Shown in pieces: positions 1-7,824 of a stretch of 64,000 nucleotides of DNA (positions within the stretch are counted from its first letter, which is position 1; the number at the start of each line of letters is the position of its first letter). Made by a program: the position numbers and the translations under genes. This stretch comes from Sphingomonas taxi (GTDB lineage: Bacteria > Pseudomonadota > Alphaproteobacteria > Sphingomonadales > Sphingomonadaceae). Under the pieces are notes generated by a model. That model saw nothing but the letters and a program-made list of their open reading frames with translations, was not told where the DNA came from and made no database searches. The DNA lies in the NCBI GenBank assembly GCA_003243195.1, contig QFQI01000004.1, forward strand, positions 146,338 to 210,337, written 5' to 3'.

Positions 1-144
1 GTCGAACGCGACATCTACGACTGCTACGTCACCTGTTTCTGGCCGGTGCAGGTGCCCGATCACGTCAATCACTCGCCGGACTGGGCCAGCAACTGCGCGG
101 TCGCGACCAAGGACTGGCGTAATCTGGATCTGGTGTTTCCGTAA
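1..144 (+). CDS. qhpC: Quinohemoprotein amine dehydrogenase gamma subunit (QhpC), 3' end only
   Basis: The last 47 codons of a gene that begins outside the window. QhpC is the small catalytic subunit of periplasmic QHNDH. Its cysteine tryptophylquinone (CTQ) cofactor and Cys-to-Asp/Glu thioether bridges are made post-translationally. The fragment contains DCYVTCFWPVQVPD (residues 7-20). Against the Paracoccus gamma subunit this places Cys8 and Trp14 as the CTQ pair (Cys37/Trp43) and Cys12 and Asp20 as a thioether pair (Cys41/Asp49); Asp4 matches the acceptor Asp33. The end, DWRNLDLVFP, also fits the family. The alignment is from memory. The four genes downstream are the matching subunit, modification and export genes. 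qhpA and qhpD are presumably upstream, outside the window. Confidence 0.85.
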   Translation, partial: VERDIYDCYVTCFWPVQVPDHVNHSPDWASNCAVATKDWRNLDLVFP

Positions 145-173
145 TCGCCGCGTCGCTTGTCCGCCCCTTCAGG

Positions 174-1274
174 ATGACCCGCCCGATGACCATCCTTCGC
201 ACCGCCGCGGCGCTTTGCGCCCTCGCCCTGCCCGCCGCGCTCCACGCCGGCACGATCTACATGGGCGGCTATCCCAACGTCCTGTTGTTGTTCGACGAGG
301 GCAGCGGCCGGGTGACGCGGCGCATCCCGCTCGCCACCGGACTGCCCACCGGGCTGCTGGAATCCCCGGACCGCAAGACGATCTACGTTTCCACGATCAC
401 CACCGGCGGGATCGAGACCTATGATGTGGCGAGCGGCCGGCTGACCGACAGCTTCAGCCTGAACACGCCAACCACCAAATATCGCTTCTACAGCGGCGTC
501 ACCGATCCGGCGGGACGCTTCTTCTACACGGTGGCGGAACGGATCGACAAGGACGTGGACCGCTACCGCGTCAGCAAGCCGCAATATACGGTCGTCGACC
601 TCAGGCTGCACAAGGTCGTGCGCGCGGTCGACATGGCGGCGGAGGACGACACGCCGGGCGCCCCCTATCGCTCCAGCTATGCGATGGCGCCGGATGGCCG
701 CTTCCTCTACGTCTTTCGCGACAAGGTGATCGTGGTCGCGACCTCCGACCTCCAGGCGGTCGAGCGCATCGACCTTGCCAAGTCAGACACCGCGGGCTTC
801 GAGAACGTCAATTTCGGCGGCGGGGTGGAGGCGCTTCGCACGCCGGGCCAGTTCGTGTCGCTGTTCAACGCCGCCGATCCCTGGGTCCACAACAAGGTGT
901 TCGGCGTCGCACGCTTCGACCTCGCGTCGCGCCGCTTCAGCTTCGCGCCGATCGGCCCGGCTTCGGCGATGCTCGCCGGGCTGGAGATCACGCCCGACGG
1001 CCGGCATGGCTATACCGTGGCGACCACCGGGACGCTCGGCAACAAGCGGTGCGAGCTGTGGCATTTCGACCTCACCGCCGACACGCTGGTGGACAAGGCC
1101 GAATTCCCGTGTCGCTCGCGCTTTCAGTTCGGCATGTCGGGTGACGGCAGCAAGCTCTACATCTACGGCGCCAGCTACGACATCGAGGTGTACGACGCCC
1201 GCACGCTCAAGCTGGAGAAGACCTGGGACATCGGCAATGACGCGACCATGGCCGGGATGGTCGTGTCGCAATAG
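174..1274 (+). CDS. qhpB: Quinohemoprotein amine dehydrogenase beta subunit (beta-propeller)
   Basis: A 366-aa protein with an N-terminal signal peptide (hydrophobic run at residues 9-22, cleavage near ALHA-GTIYM), so it is periplasmic. The body is a YVTN-type beta-propeller, with repeated blades such as ESPDRKTIYVSTITTGGIET, APDGRFLYV and TPDGRHGYTV. In QHNDH the beta subunit is a seven-bladed propeller that packs against the CTQ-bearing gamma subunit. It lies 29 bp after qhpC. The start used is ATG 174; ATG 186, with CAGGA about 11 bp upstream, is an alternative and leaves the signal peptide intact. Identification rests on fold, length and operon position. Confidence 0.85.
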   Translation: MTRPMTILRTAAALCALALPAALHAGTIYMGGYPNVLLLFDEGSGRVTRRIPLATGLPTGLLESPDRKTIYVSTITTGGIETYDVASGRLTDSFSLNTPTTKYRFYSGVTDPAGRFFYTVAERIDKDVDRYRVSKPQYTVVDLRLHKVVRAVDMAAEDDTPGAPYRSSYAMAPDGRFLYVFRDKVIVVATSDLQAVERIDLAKSDTAGFENVNFGGGVEALRTPGQFVSLFNAADPWVHNKVFGVARFDLASRRFSFAPIGPASAMLAGLEITPDGRHGYTVATTGTLGNKRCELWHFDLTADTLVDKAEFPCRSRFQFGMSGDGSKLYIYGASYDIEVYDARTLKLEKTWDIGNDATMAGMVVSQ

Positions 1275-1276
1275 CG

Positions 1277-2293
1277 ATGAGGCCGCCACCGGTCCGGATC
1301 GCCGTCACCGGCACGGGCGTCGCCGCCTCCTGCTGCGCGCACCTGCTCGCACGGCGCGGGCTGGCGTGGCGTGTGGCGCGGGCGGGACGGCGCGATGCTC
1401 CGGCGGTGATGCTGACCGGAACGGCGGTGGCGCTGATGCGCGATGTCCTGGGCCGTCCCGACCTGTTCGCCGACCGGCCCCGGATCACCCGGCGGATCGT
1501 CGCCTGGGGCGGAGGCGATCCCGTCGCCATGCCGCATGACGCCATCGTGGTGAGCGGCGCGGCGCTGGCGGCGGCGCTCAACCACGATGCGCCGGCGACC
1601 GCCGTGACCGGCGATGTCGCCGCCGACCTGACGATCGCAACCGACCGGCTCACGACGGCGCCCCCGATCCGCTTCGGCGTCCGTGTCGCGACCGCGTCGA
1701 CGGTCCGCCTGCGCGACGAAGGCGACGCGGGTGACTGCTGGATCGAGGCGCTCGACGCCGGCTGGCTGTTCCTGATCCCGTCCGGGGGCGGCATGGCGTG
1801 GTTGTTGTCGGTCGGCCTGCCGCTGGACGAGGCGTGCGACCGCAGCCGGCATGTCGCGACGCGCATCATCGTCACCGATGCGCCGGTCGAGCGGTTCGAT
1901 CCGGTCCCGCGTCTCGCCGCGCACACCAGCGGCGCGGACTGGATCGGATGCGGCACGGCGGCGATCGCGTTCGATCCGATCTGTGGCGACGGCACCGCGC
2001 AGGCGATCCGCGCCGCCATCCTCTCCGCCGCCGTGGTGGCGGAGGTGGCGGCGGGCGGCGACCGCGCGGCGCTGATCGCGCATTACGACACGATGCTGGT
2101 CGCCACGATGCGGCGTCACCTCCAGTTGTGCGCACCTTTCTATCGTTCCGGCGGCACCGGTCCGTGGTGGCGCGGCGCGCATGACGCGCTGGCGCAGGGG
2201 CACGACTGGTGCACGCGACGCCTCGCCGCCGCGCCCGAGCCGCGCTACGTCCTGCGCGGCTTCGACCTCGTCCGCCGCGAGCAGGCGGCGTGA
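1277..2293 (+). CDS. qhpG: FAD-dependent monooxygenase QhpG, tryptophan hydroxylase for CTQ formation
   Basis: A 338-aa flavoprotein. The N-terminus has a dinucleotide-binding beta-alpha-beta (IAVTGTGVAASCCAHLLARR, residues 8-27), and near residue 236 there is GDGTAQAIRAA, the second FAD motif of this monooxygenase group. In Paracoccus, QhpG dihydroxylates the Trp of QhpC that becomes CTQ. The gene starts 2 bp after the qhpB stop and overlaps the next gene by 4 bp (GTGA), so translation is probably coupled. The sequence is otherwise divergent, and the protein seems shorter than the Paracoccus enzyme as I recall it. The functional call relies mainly on the operon. Confidence 0.75.
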   Translation: MRPPPVRIAVTGTGVAASCCAHLLARRGLAWRVARAGRRDAPAVMLTGTAVALMRDVLGRPDLFADRPRITRRIVAWGGGDPVAMPHDAIVVSGAALAAALNHDAPATAVTGDVAADLTIATDRLTTAPPIRFGVRVATASTVRLRDEGDAGDCWIEALDAGWLFLIPSGGGMAWLLSVGLPLDEACDRSRHVATRIIVTDAPVERFDPVPRLAAHTSGADWIGCGTAAIAFDPICGDGTAQAIRAAILSAAVVAEVAAGGDRAALIAHYDTMLVATMRRHLQLCAPFYRSGGTGPWWRGAHDALAQGHDWCTRRLAAAPEPRYVLRGFDLVRREQAA

Positions 2294-3999
2294 CCCCGCC
2301 CGCGCCGCCGCCGGCGGTCGCGCCATGGCGCGCCTATCGCCGCCTAGGGCGCTACCTGCGCCCCTACCTGCCGCAATTGGCCGTCGTGCTGGCCGTCAGC
2401 CTGCTGTCTACCGGGCTGAACCTCGCGCAGCCCTATCTGTCCAAGCTGATGATCGACGACGCGCTGCTGCAACGCGACATGGGTGCGTTGGTCGTCATCG
2501 CGGCGGCGCTGCTGGGCGCGACGGTGCTGGGTTTCGCGCTCAACATGCTCGCCAGCTATCGCTATGTCACGCTCTCCGCCGCGATGCTGTACGACATCCG
2601 CGTGGCGCTGTTGCGGCACTTGCAAACGCTGTCGCCACGCTTCTTCGCCGGATTTCGGCTGGGCGATCTCATGTCGCGGATCAACAGCGACGTCAGCGAC
2701 GTGCAGCGCGTCGCCGCGGACACGCTGCTGTCGGTGTTGAGCAACGTCCTGTTCCTCGCCGGCAGCATCGCGCTGATGCTGTGGCTCAACTGGCGACTGT
2801 TCCTGGTCGGCGTCGTGCTTGTCCCGGCCTGCCTTGCCGCCTTCCTGCTGTGCCAGCGGCGGCTGACCGCCCTGACGCGCGACATGCGCGAGCGTGGAGC
2901 CGACCTGGGCAGCTTTCTGGTCGATACGGTGATGGGAATGCGCACCGTTACCGCGCTGGGCGCCGGCGAGCATGAGGTCGCCCGGTTCCGCGCGCGCAAC
3001 GACGCGTTCGTCGCCGCGATGCTGCGGATGCAACTGGCGTCGTTCGTGGCCGGCGCGCTCCCCGGAACGCTGCTGACCGCCTCCACCGCCGCCGTGGTCC
3101 TGTACGGCGGACGGATGATCATCGAGGGCACGATGACGATCGGCACGCTGGTCGCCTTCATGACCTATCAGGGGCGGTTGTTCGCGCCGATCCAGGTGCT
3201 GATGGGGCTCGGCACGGGGTTGGCGTCGACACGCGTGTCGCTGGCGCGGATCGTCGAACTGTTCGACACGCCGCCCGACGTCGCCGACGCGCCCGGCGCC
3301 GGTCCGCTGCCGCGCATCGCGCGCGGCATCCGCTTCGAACATGTCGCCAAGCGCCATGATCGCGACGCGGTGCTGACCGACATCCATCTCGCCATTCCCG
3401 CGGGCAGCTTCTGCGCGATCGTCGGGCCGAGCGGAGTCGGCAAGTCGACGCTGGCCGACCTGCTGGTCCGCTATCAGGATGTCGATGCCGGCCGGATCCT
3501 GATCGACGGCTGCGACATACGCGGTTTTCGCCTCGACGACCTGCGTCGGCGCGTCCTGCTGGTCGATCAGGCGCCGCATCTGTTCAACGACACGATGGCC
3601 GCCAATATCGTGTTCGGCCTGGATCATGTCGGGCCCGATCGAATGGCGGCGGCGGTTCACGCGGCTGGGCTTGACGCGCTGGTCGCGCGCCTCCCCGCCG
3701 GGCTGGCGACCCGCACCGGCGAGCGCGGCCATGCGCTGTCGGCGGGCGAGCGGCAGCGGATCGCGCTGGCGCGCGCGGTGCTGCGGCGACCGGATGTTCT
3801 CATCCTGGACGAGCCGACCTCCGCGCTGGATGAGGATACCGAGGCGCTGGTCGCGGAACGACTGCGCGCGGCGCTGCCGGATGTCACGCTGATCGTCATC
3901 ACGCACAAGCCGTCGCTGGCGGCGCGCACCGACCTGATCGTGCGGATCGCGGACGGCCGCGCCGATGTGAGTCGGCGCGGACAGCCGGCGATGGCATGA
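2290..3999 (+). CDS. qhpF: ABC transporter QhpF (fused permease/ATPase), exporter of the modified gamma subunit
   Basis: The half-transporter architecture is clear: an N-terminal six-helix ABC membrane domain (about residues 25-305), then an ATPase domain with Walker A GPSGVGKST (about 379-387), signature LSAGERQRIALARA, Walker B VLILDEPTSALDE and a switch histidine in VITHKPS. QhpF is thought to carry the crosslinked QhpC polypeptide to the periplasm. The start is taken as GTG 2290, which overlaps the qhpG stop by 4 bp and gives 569 aa. The reading frame is open further upstream inside qhpG, but that part looks like out-of-frame translation. The downstream overlap with qhpE (ATGA) again suggests coupling. 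Confidence 0.85.
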   Translation: MTPPAPPPAVAPWRAYRRLGRYLRPYLPQLAVVLAVSLLSTGLNLAQPYLSKLMIDDALLQRDMGALVVIAAALLGATVLGFALNMLASYRYVTLSAAMLYDIRVALLRHLQTLSPRFFAGFRLGDLMSRINSDVSDVQRVAADTLLSVLSNVLFLAGSIALMLWLNWRLFLVGVVLVPACLAAFLLCQRRLTALTRDMRERGADLGSFLVDTVMGMRTVTALGAGEHEVARFRARNDAFVAAMLRMQLASFVAGALPGTLLTASTAAVVLYGGRMIIEGTMTIGTLVAFMTYQGRLFAPIQVLMGLGTGLASTRVSLARIVELFDTPPDVADAPGAGPLPRIARGIRFEHVAKRHDRDAVLTDIHLAIPAGSFCAIVGPSGVGKSTLADLLVRYQDVDAGRILIDGCDIRGFRLDDLRRRVLLVDQAPHLFNDTMAANIVFGLDHVGPDRMAAAVHAAGLDALVARLPAGLATRTGERGHALSAGERQRIALARAVLRRPDVLILDEPTSALDEDTEALVAERLRAALPDVTLIVITHKPSLAARTDLIVRIADGRADVSRRGQPAMA

Positions 4000-4760
4000 C
4001 GCCGGCGCCGCCGCCCACGGGACGGGGCATTCGAATCGCGGTGATCGACAGCGGCGTCCATCCCCGTCACCCGCATATCGACGCGCGACGGCTGGCGGGC
4101 GGCGTCGCGATCACCCGCGAGGGCGCGATCGAGGACGCGCCATCGGCGTTGCTCGACCGGCTGGGGCACGGCACCGCTGTCACCGCCGCGATTCAGGAGC
4201 GCGCGCCCGACGCCGAGGTGCTGACGGTCCGCGTCTTTCGCGACGCGTTGCGTGCTTCCCCCGCCGCGCTGATCGCCGCGATCACCTGGAGCATCGCGGC
4301 CGGTGCCGACATCGTGAACCTCAGCCTGGGTTCGACCAACGCCGCGCATCGCGAGGCGTTCGCGGCGGTCGTGGCGCGTGCCTGCGCGGCCGGCGTGCTG
4401 ATCGTCGCGGCGCGGTCGTCGGGCGGCATGGCCTGTTGGCCGGGCGCGCTGCCCGACGTGCTGGGGGTCGAACTCGACTGGAGCTGCCCGCGCGGGACAT
4501 ATCGCACCGTCGCGCGCGCGCCGTTCGTCAGGGCATCGGGCCATCCGCGACCGATCGACGGCATCGCGCCGGCCCGCAACCTGCACGGCGTGAGCTTCGC
4601 GGTCGCGCAGGTGACGGGGATCGCCGCCTGCGCCGCAGAGCGGGCGAAGGCGGAAAGCGGCGCCCCGGCCGCCACGCTCCGCGCGTTGCTGGCCGGCGCG
4701 GCCTCACCGATCGGCAGGCCGCGCCGGGGCGGCGCGTCAGAACTTCTGGCCGAAGCGTAG
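3996..4760 (+). CDS. qhpE: Subtilisin-like serine protease QhpE, leader peptidase for QhpC
   Basis: A 254-aa S8-family protease. The catalytic triad is visible: Asp18 in AVIDSGVHPRHPHID, His58 in GHGTAV and Ser200 in HGVSFAVAQVTG. The serine motif replaces the usual GTSxAxPH, so it is divergent but keeps the nucleophile. There is no signal peptide, consistent with a cytoplasmic enzyme that removes the long QhpC leader before export. The start ATG overlaps the qhpF stop (ATGA). The 3' end overlaps the convergent TonB receptor gene by 24 bp, leaving no intergenic terminator. Confidence 0.82.
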   Translation: MTPAPPPTGRGIRIAVIDSGVHPRHPHIDARRLAGGVAITREGAIEDAPSALLDRLGHGTAVTAAIQERAPDAEVLTVRVFRDALRASPAALIAAITWSIAAGADIVNLSLGSTNAAHREAFAAVVARACAAGVLIVAARSSGGMACWPGALPDVLGVELDWSCPRGTYRTVARAPFVRASGHPRPIDGIAPARNLHGVSFAVAQVTGIAACAAERAKAESGAPAATLRALLAGAASPIGRPRRGGASELLAEA

Positions 4761-7472
4761 CCCGAAGAACTGCGGCTTGTTCGGGAAGATGCGCGACGAG
4801 CCGGAGCAGAAGGTGATCGAGCAGAAGGTATTGGTGGTCAGTTGCCCACGCTTGTCGAACGCATTCTGCAGGAAGAGCGTCAGCGACCAATTGTCGCGGC
4901 TGATCCCGGCGGAAAAGTCGAAGCTGACGAACCCCTTCGTGCTGCACGACCGCCCCGCGTCGGTGTTCTCCTCCGCGGTTTCCGGGCAGACCAGCAGGTT
5001 GTTGTCCGACACGTTCAGATCCTGCGTCGCGCCGGTCTGGTACAATGCGGCCCCCTGAAGATAGCCGCTGAAGCCGCCGATCGACGTATCGTAGCGGATC
5101 GACGTCGTGCCCTTGAACTTCGGCTGGCGCGACAATCGCGTGCCGTCGGCGGCCGCCACCTGCGGCGTGCCCGTGTTCGTACCCCCGACATTCTCGCCCA
5201 GCGTACAGGTGGCGAGCTGCGAGATGAGCCTGGTCGCCGGATCGACCGCGAAGTTGCAGAAATTGCCCTTCAGCTTGCCGTCGTTATAGGCGCCCGACGT
5301 GGAGATCGTCACCCTGCCCAGCCGCAGGTCGGCGTCATATTCGATCCCCTTCACCTCCGCCATCCCGGCATTGCCGGTCATGCCCGCGCCCTGCGCCCCC
5401 GCGACCACGACGCTATACTGGATGTTGTTCCACTTTTCGTAATAGATCGCGGCGTTGAACCGGAACATGCGGTTCCATGTCGTCTTGATGCCCAGCTCGT
5501 AATTGGTGAGCGTTTCCGACTTGAACGGGTCCACGTCGACCGGGCCGAGCGAGCGGATCCGCAGCGGCCGGTTGAACCCGCCGGGGCGGAAGCCGGTGGA
5601 ATAATTGGCATAGACCATCTTGTCGGGCGTGACCTGCCAGTCCAGCGCCACCTTGTGCGTCTCGCCGCTCTCCTTGTAGCGGCCGGTCTGGTCGGCGGCA
5701 CGGAAGTTGGTGTTCAGGCACTGAAGGCGTGCCGCCGGCAGCGGGGTCGGACATCCCATCGTACCGGTCGGCACGTAGAAGGACGTGATGGTATTGGCAG
5801 CGGAAGCGGCGACGCCGCCAAAGCCCGTCACCGCGTAATCCGTCCAGAAGTAGCGCAGGCCGCCGGTGATCTTCAATCGAGGCGTGATGTTGTAATGCCC
5901 CTCCGCGAAGATCGCGGTGTCGTGATACAATTGATCCTGTTCGGTGATGTAATAGCCATCCTCCTTCACCGCCGGCGTACCCAGCACCATCGTTCCCAGC
6001 GGATTGCCGTTGGGGTTGATGACGTCGCTCGTGAACGCGCCGTCGCTGATCGCGAACATCGCCGGGACGCCGATCAATCCACCGGGCACGTCGCCGCCGC
6101 CCGTCTGCGTATAGCCCACGACCCGGTCCAGTCCGTGTATGGCGTAATATGTGTTGAACTCATTCGACTGCCGCTGGTAAAACCCGCCCAGCGTCACGTC
6201 GAACGGCCAGTCGCGCGGCGTGGTCAGCCGAAGCTCCTGCGTGAACTTGTTGCGGCGTGTGTCGGCGTGATAATATTGCGTCGGATCGATCAGGCGGCAT
6301 TGCTGTGCCGCGCCGGTGCCACTGCAATTATCGAAGAATTGCAGATAGCTTTCATAGCCCACACCGAAGCCGTCATAGGTGACGGTATAATAGGTATAAT
6401 CGTTCAGTGTCTTGGTGCGGCGCTTGAAGAAGCCGGTCGCGGAGACGACCTCCCAGTCACCGATATGGCCATGGATCGACAGCGCGGCCTGAAACCATCG
6501 GTCGTCGTTGCGGGTCGCGCTGTAGTCATGCACCTTCAGGTCGCCCACGCGCGGATCGTAACCGAAATATCCCCGCGAAATCTGGCGCTGCGAGGTGATT
6601 TCGGGGGTGATGTCCCACCCGTCCCACGGGCTGACGAGCAGTTGCGCGCGCCCGCCATATTCGTTGATCGAGTTGTAATCGTCCCTGGCGATCGCCGAAT
6701 TGTCGACCGCGAAGCTCGTATCCGGATTGTCGTCGCCCAGGTTGTAGACCGCCGGGCGGCCGTCGTTGAAGCGGCCCTCGTTGGGGGTGTTGTCGATATA
6801 CCCGCCGTCCTTGCGGTAATAGCCCATGACGCGCAGTGCCGACATGCTGCTGACCGGCAGGTTCAGGTAGCCTTGGTACTGGGCGCCGAAGTCGCCCTTC
6901 CCGTATTTGTTGATCTCCGTGTCATAGCCGTATTCCAGCGTGTCCAGCTTCGGCTTGTTGGTGATGAAGCGGATCGTGCCGGCCAGCGACCCCGCACCGT
7001 ACAGCGTCCCCTGCGGCCCCGACAGCGCCTCGACACGTTCGAGGTCGTAGACGTGGATATCGGGAACCTCGGTGCCGGTGATCGGAATGTCGTCGAGGTA
7101 ATAGCCCACCGACGCATAGGCGCCGCCCGCCGGCACGATCCCGCGGAAGAAGGCGGTGCTGCGCCCCGGCCCGATCCCTTCGAACGACACCGAGGGCATC
7201 AGCGCCGCCAGGTCGCTCAGACCCTTGACCTGCCGCTGCTCCAGCTTCTCCGCCCCCAGCGCCTGCATCGAGATCGGCACGCTCTGCACGCTTTCGGCGC
7301 GGCGCGTGGCGGTGACGACGATGTCGCCCAGCCCCGCATCCTCGTCGACAGGCGGCGTCGCCTGCGGCGCAGTCTGCGCTATGGCGGCGCCGCTCAGGGT
7401 GATGGGTGTCAGAAAGGTGGTGGCGCCCAGCATACAGAGATGCCCGGCGCGGGAATGGTAACGATTGGCCAT
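4737..7472 (-). CDS. TonB-dependent outer-membrane receptor, next to the QHNDH operon
   Basis: A 911-aa receptor with a signal peptide (MANRYHSRAGHL..., cleavage after AAIAQ), a TonB box-like DIVVTATRR, and a plug with GPGRSTAFFRGI, YLDDIPI and LSGPQGTLYGAGSLAGTIRF. A 22-strand barrel ends in FGLRFGQKF, with the C-terminal Phe needed for outer-membrane assembly. The start at 7472 has GGGGGA eight bases upstream; a longer frame exists but lacks a ribosome site. Receptors of this type import siderophores, vitamins or organic substrates; the ligand cannot be read from sequence. Facing the qhp genes tail to tail, it may bring amine substrates into the periplasm, but that is inference. Confidence 0.92.
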   Translation of the reverse strand: MANRYHSRAGHLCMLGATTFLTPITLSGAAIAQTAPQATPPVDEDAGLGDIVVTATRRAESVQSVPISMQALGAEKLEQRQVKGLSDLAALMPSVSFEGIGPGRSTAFFRGIVPAGGAYASVGYYLDDIPITGTEVPDIHVYDLERVEALSGPQGTLYGAGSLAGTIRFITNKPKLDTLEYGYDTEINKYGKGDFGAQYQGYLNLPVSSMSALRVMGYYRKDGGYIDNTPNEGRFNDGRPAVYNLGDDNPDTSFAVDNSAIARDDYNSINEYGGRAQLLVSPWDGWDITPEITSQRQISRGYFGYDPRVGDLKVHDYSATRNDDRWFQAALSIHGHIGDWEVVSATGFFKRRTKTLNDYTYYTVTYDGFGVGYESYLQFFDNCSGTGAAQQCRLIDPTQYYHADTRRNKFTQELRLTTPRDWPFDVTLGGFYQRQSNEFNTYYAIHGLDRVVGYTQTGGGDVPGGLIGVPAMFAISDGAFTSDVINPNGNPLGTMVLGTPAVKEDGYYITEQDQLYHDTAIFAEGHYNITPRLKITGGLRYFWTDYAVTGFGGVAASAANTITSFYVPTGTMGCPTPLPAARLQCLNTNFRAADQTGRYKESGETHKVALDWQVTPDKMVYANYSTGFRPGGFNRPLRIRSLGPVDVDPFKSETLTNYELGIKTTWNRMFRFNAAIYYEKWNNIQYSVVVAGAQGAGMTGNAGMAEVKGIEYDADLRLGRVTISTSGAYNDGKLKGNFCNFAVDPATRLISQLATCTLGENVGGTNTGTPQVAAADGTRLSRQPKFKGTTSIRYDTSIGGFSGYLQGAALYQTGATQDLNVSDNNLLVCPETAEENTDAGRSCSTKGFVSFDFSAGISRDNWSLTLFLQNAFDKRGQLTTNTFCSITFCSGSSRIFPNKPQFFGLRFGQKF

Positions 7473-7824
7473 GCGTAAAGTCCCCCGATTACGCGTTGCT
7501 TGGCCTCTCCCTGTGCCTGCCCGCTCGGGTGTTTTCCCCGCATCGGGTCTCTCGCCTGTCACCACCTGCGCTGTCAGCGATCGCGCCCGCCTGCGACGGA
7601 CAGCCGCCTTCCCCTTGCGCGCGACCGTGCGCGAAAGGTTCGCCCGCGATTGCGGGCGTTACGTCTTCACTGACTGGAGCGTTCGCACTTGCAATATACA
7701 GAACGAGCGTCCTAGATTGGATAGTGTCATTCAAAACGGCGCTGTCAAGCGCACTCTTGCAGGTGCCGCGACGTCACCGTTTGTCGATTGAACGTTCTGC
7801 ACGTGCTCGCGCCGGGGGGTGGTT
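7473..7824. other. Intergenic region between divergent receptor and sulfotransferase genes
   Basis: A 352-bp divergent promoter region with no convincing gene. It contains an inverted repeat with 7-bp arms, CGCCCGC-GATT-GCGGGCG (7641-7658). The stretch around 7685-7740 is richer in A+T than its surroundings and holds TTGCAA and TAGATT 18 bp apart, which could be a promoter for the rightward gene. These are sequence observations only. Confidence 0.4.

Noticed and set aside
4842..7478. Very long open frame opposite the first TonB receptor
   Set aside because: It mirrors the codon structure of the receptor gene in GC-rich DNA, has no ribosome site and no recognisable domain; the receptor frame has signal peptide, plug and barrel motifs.
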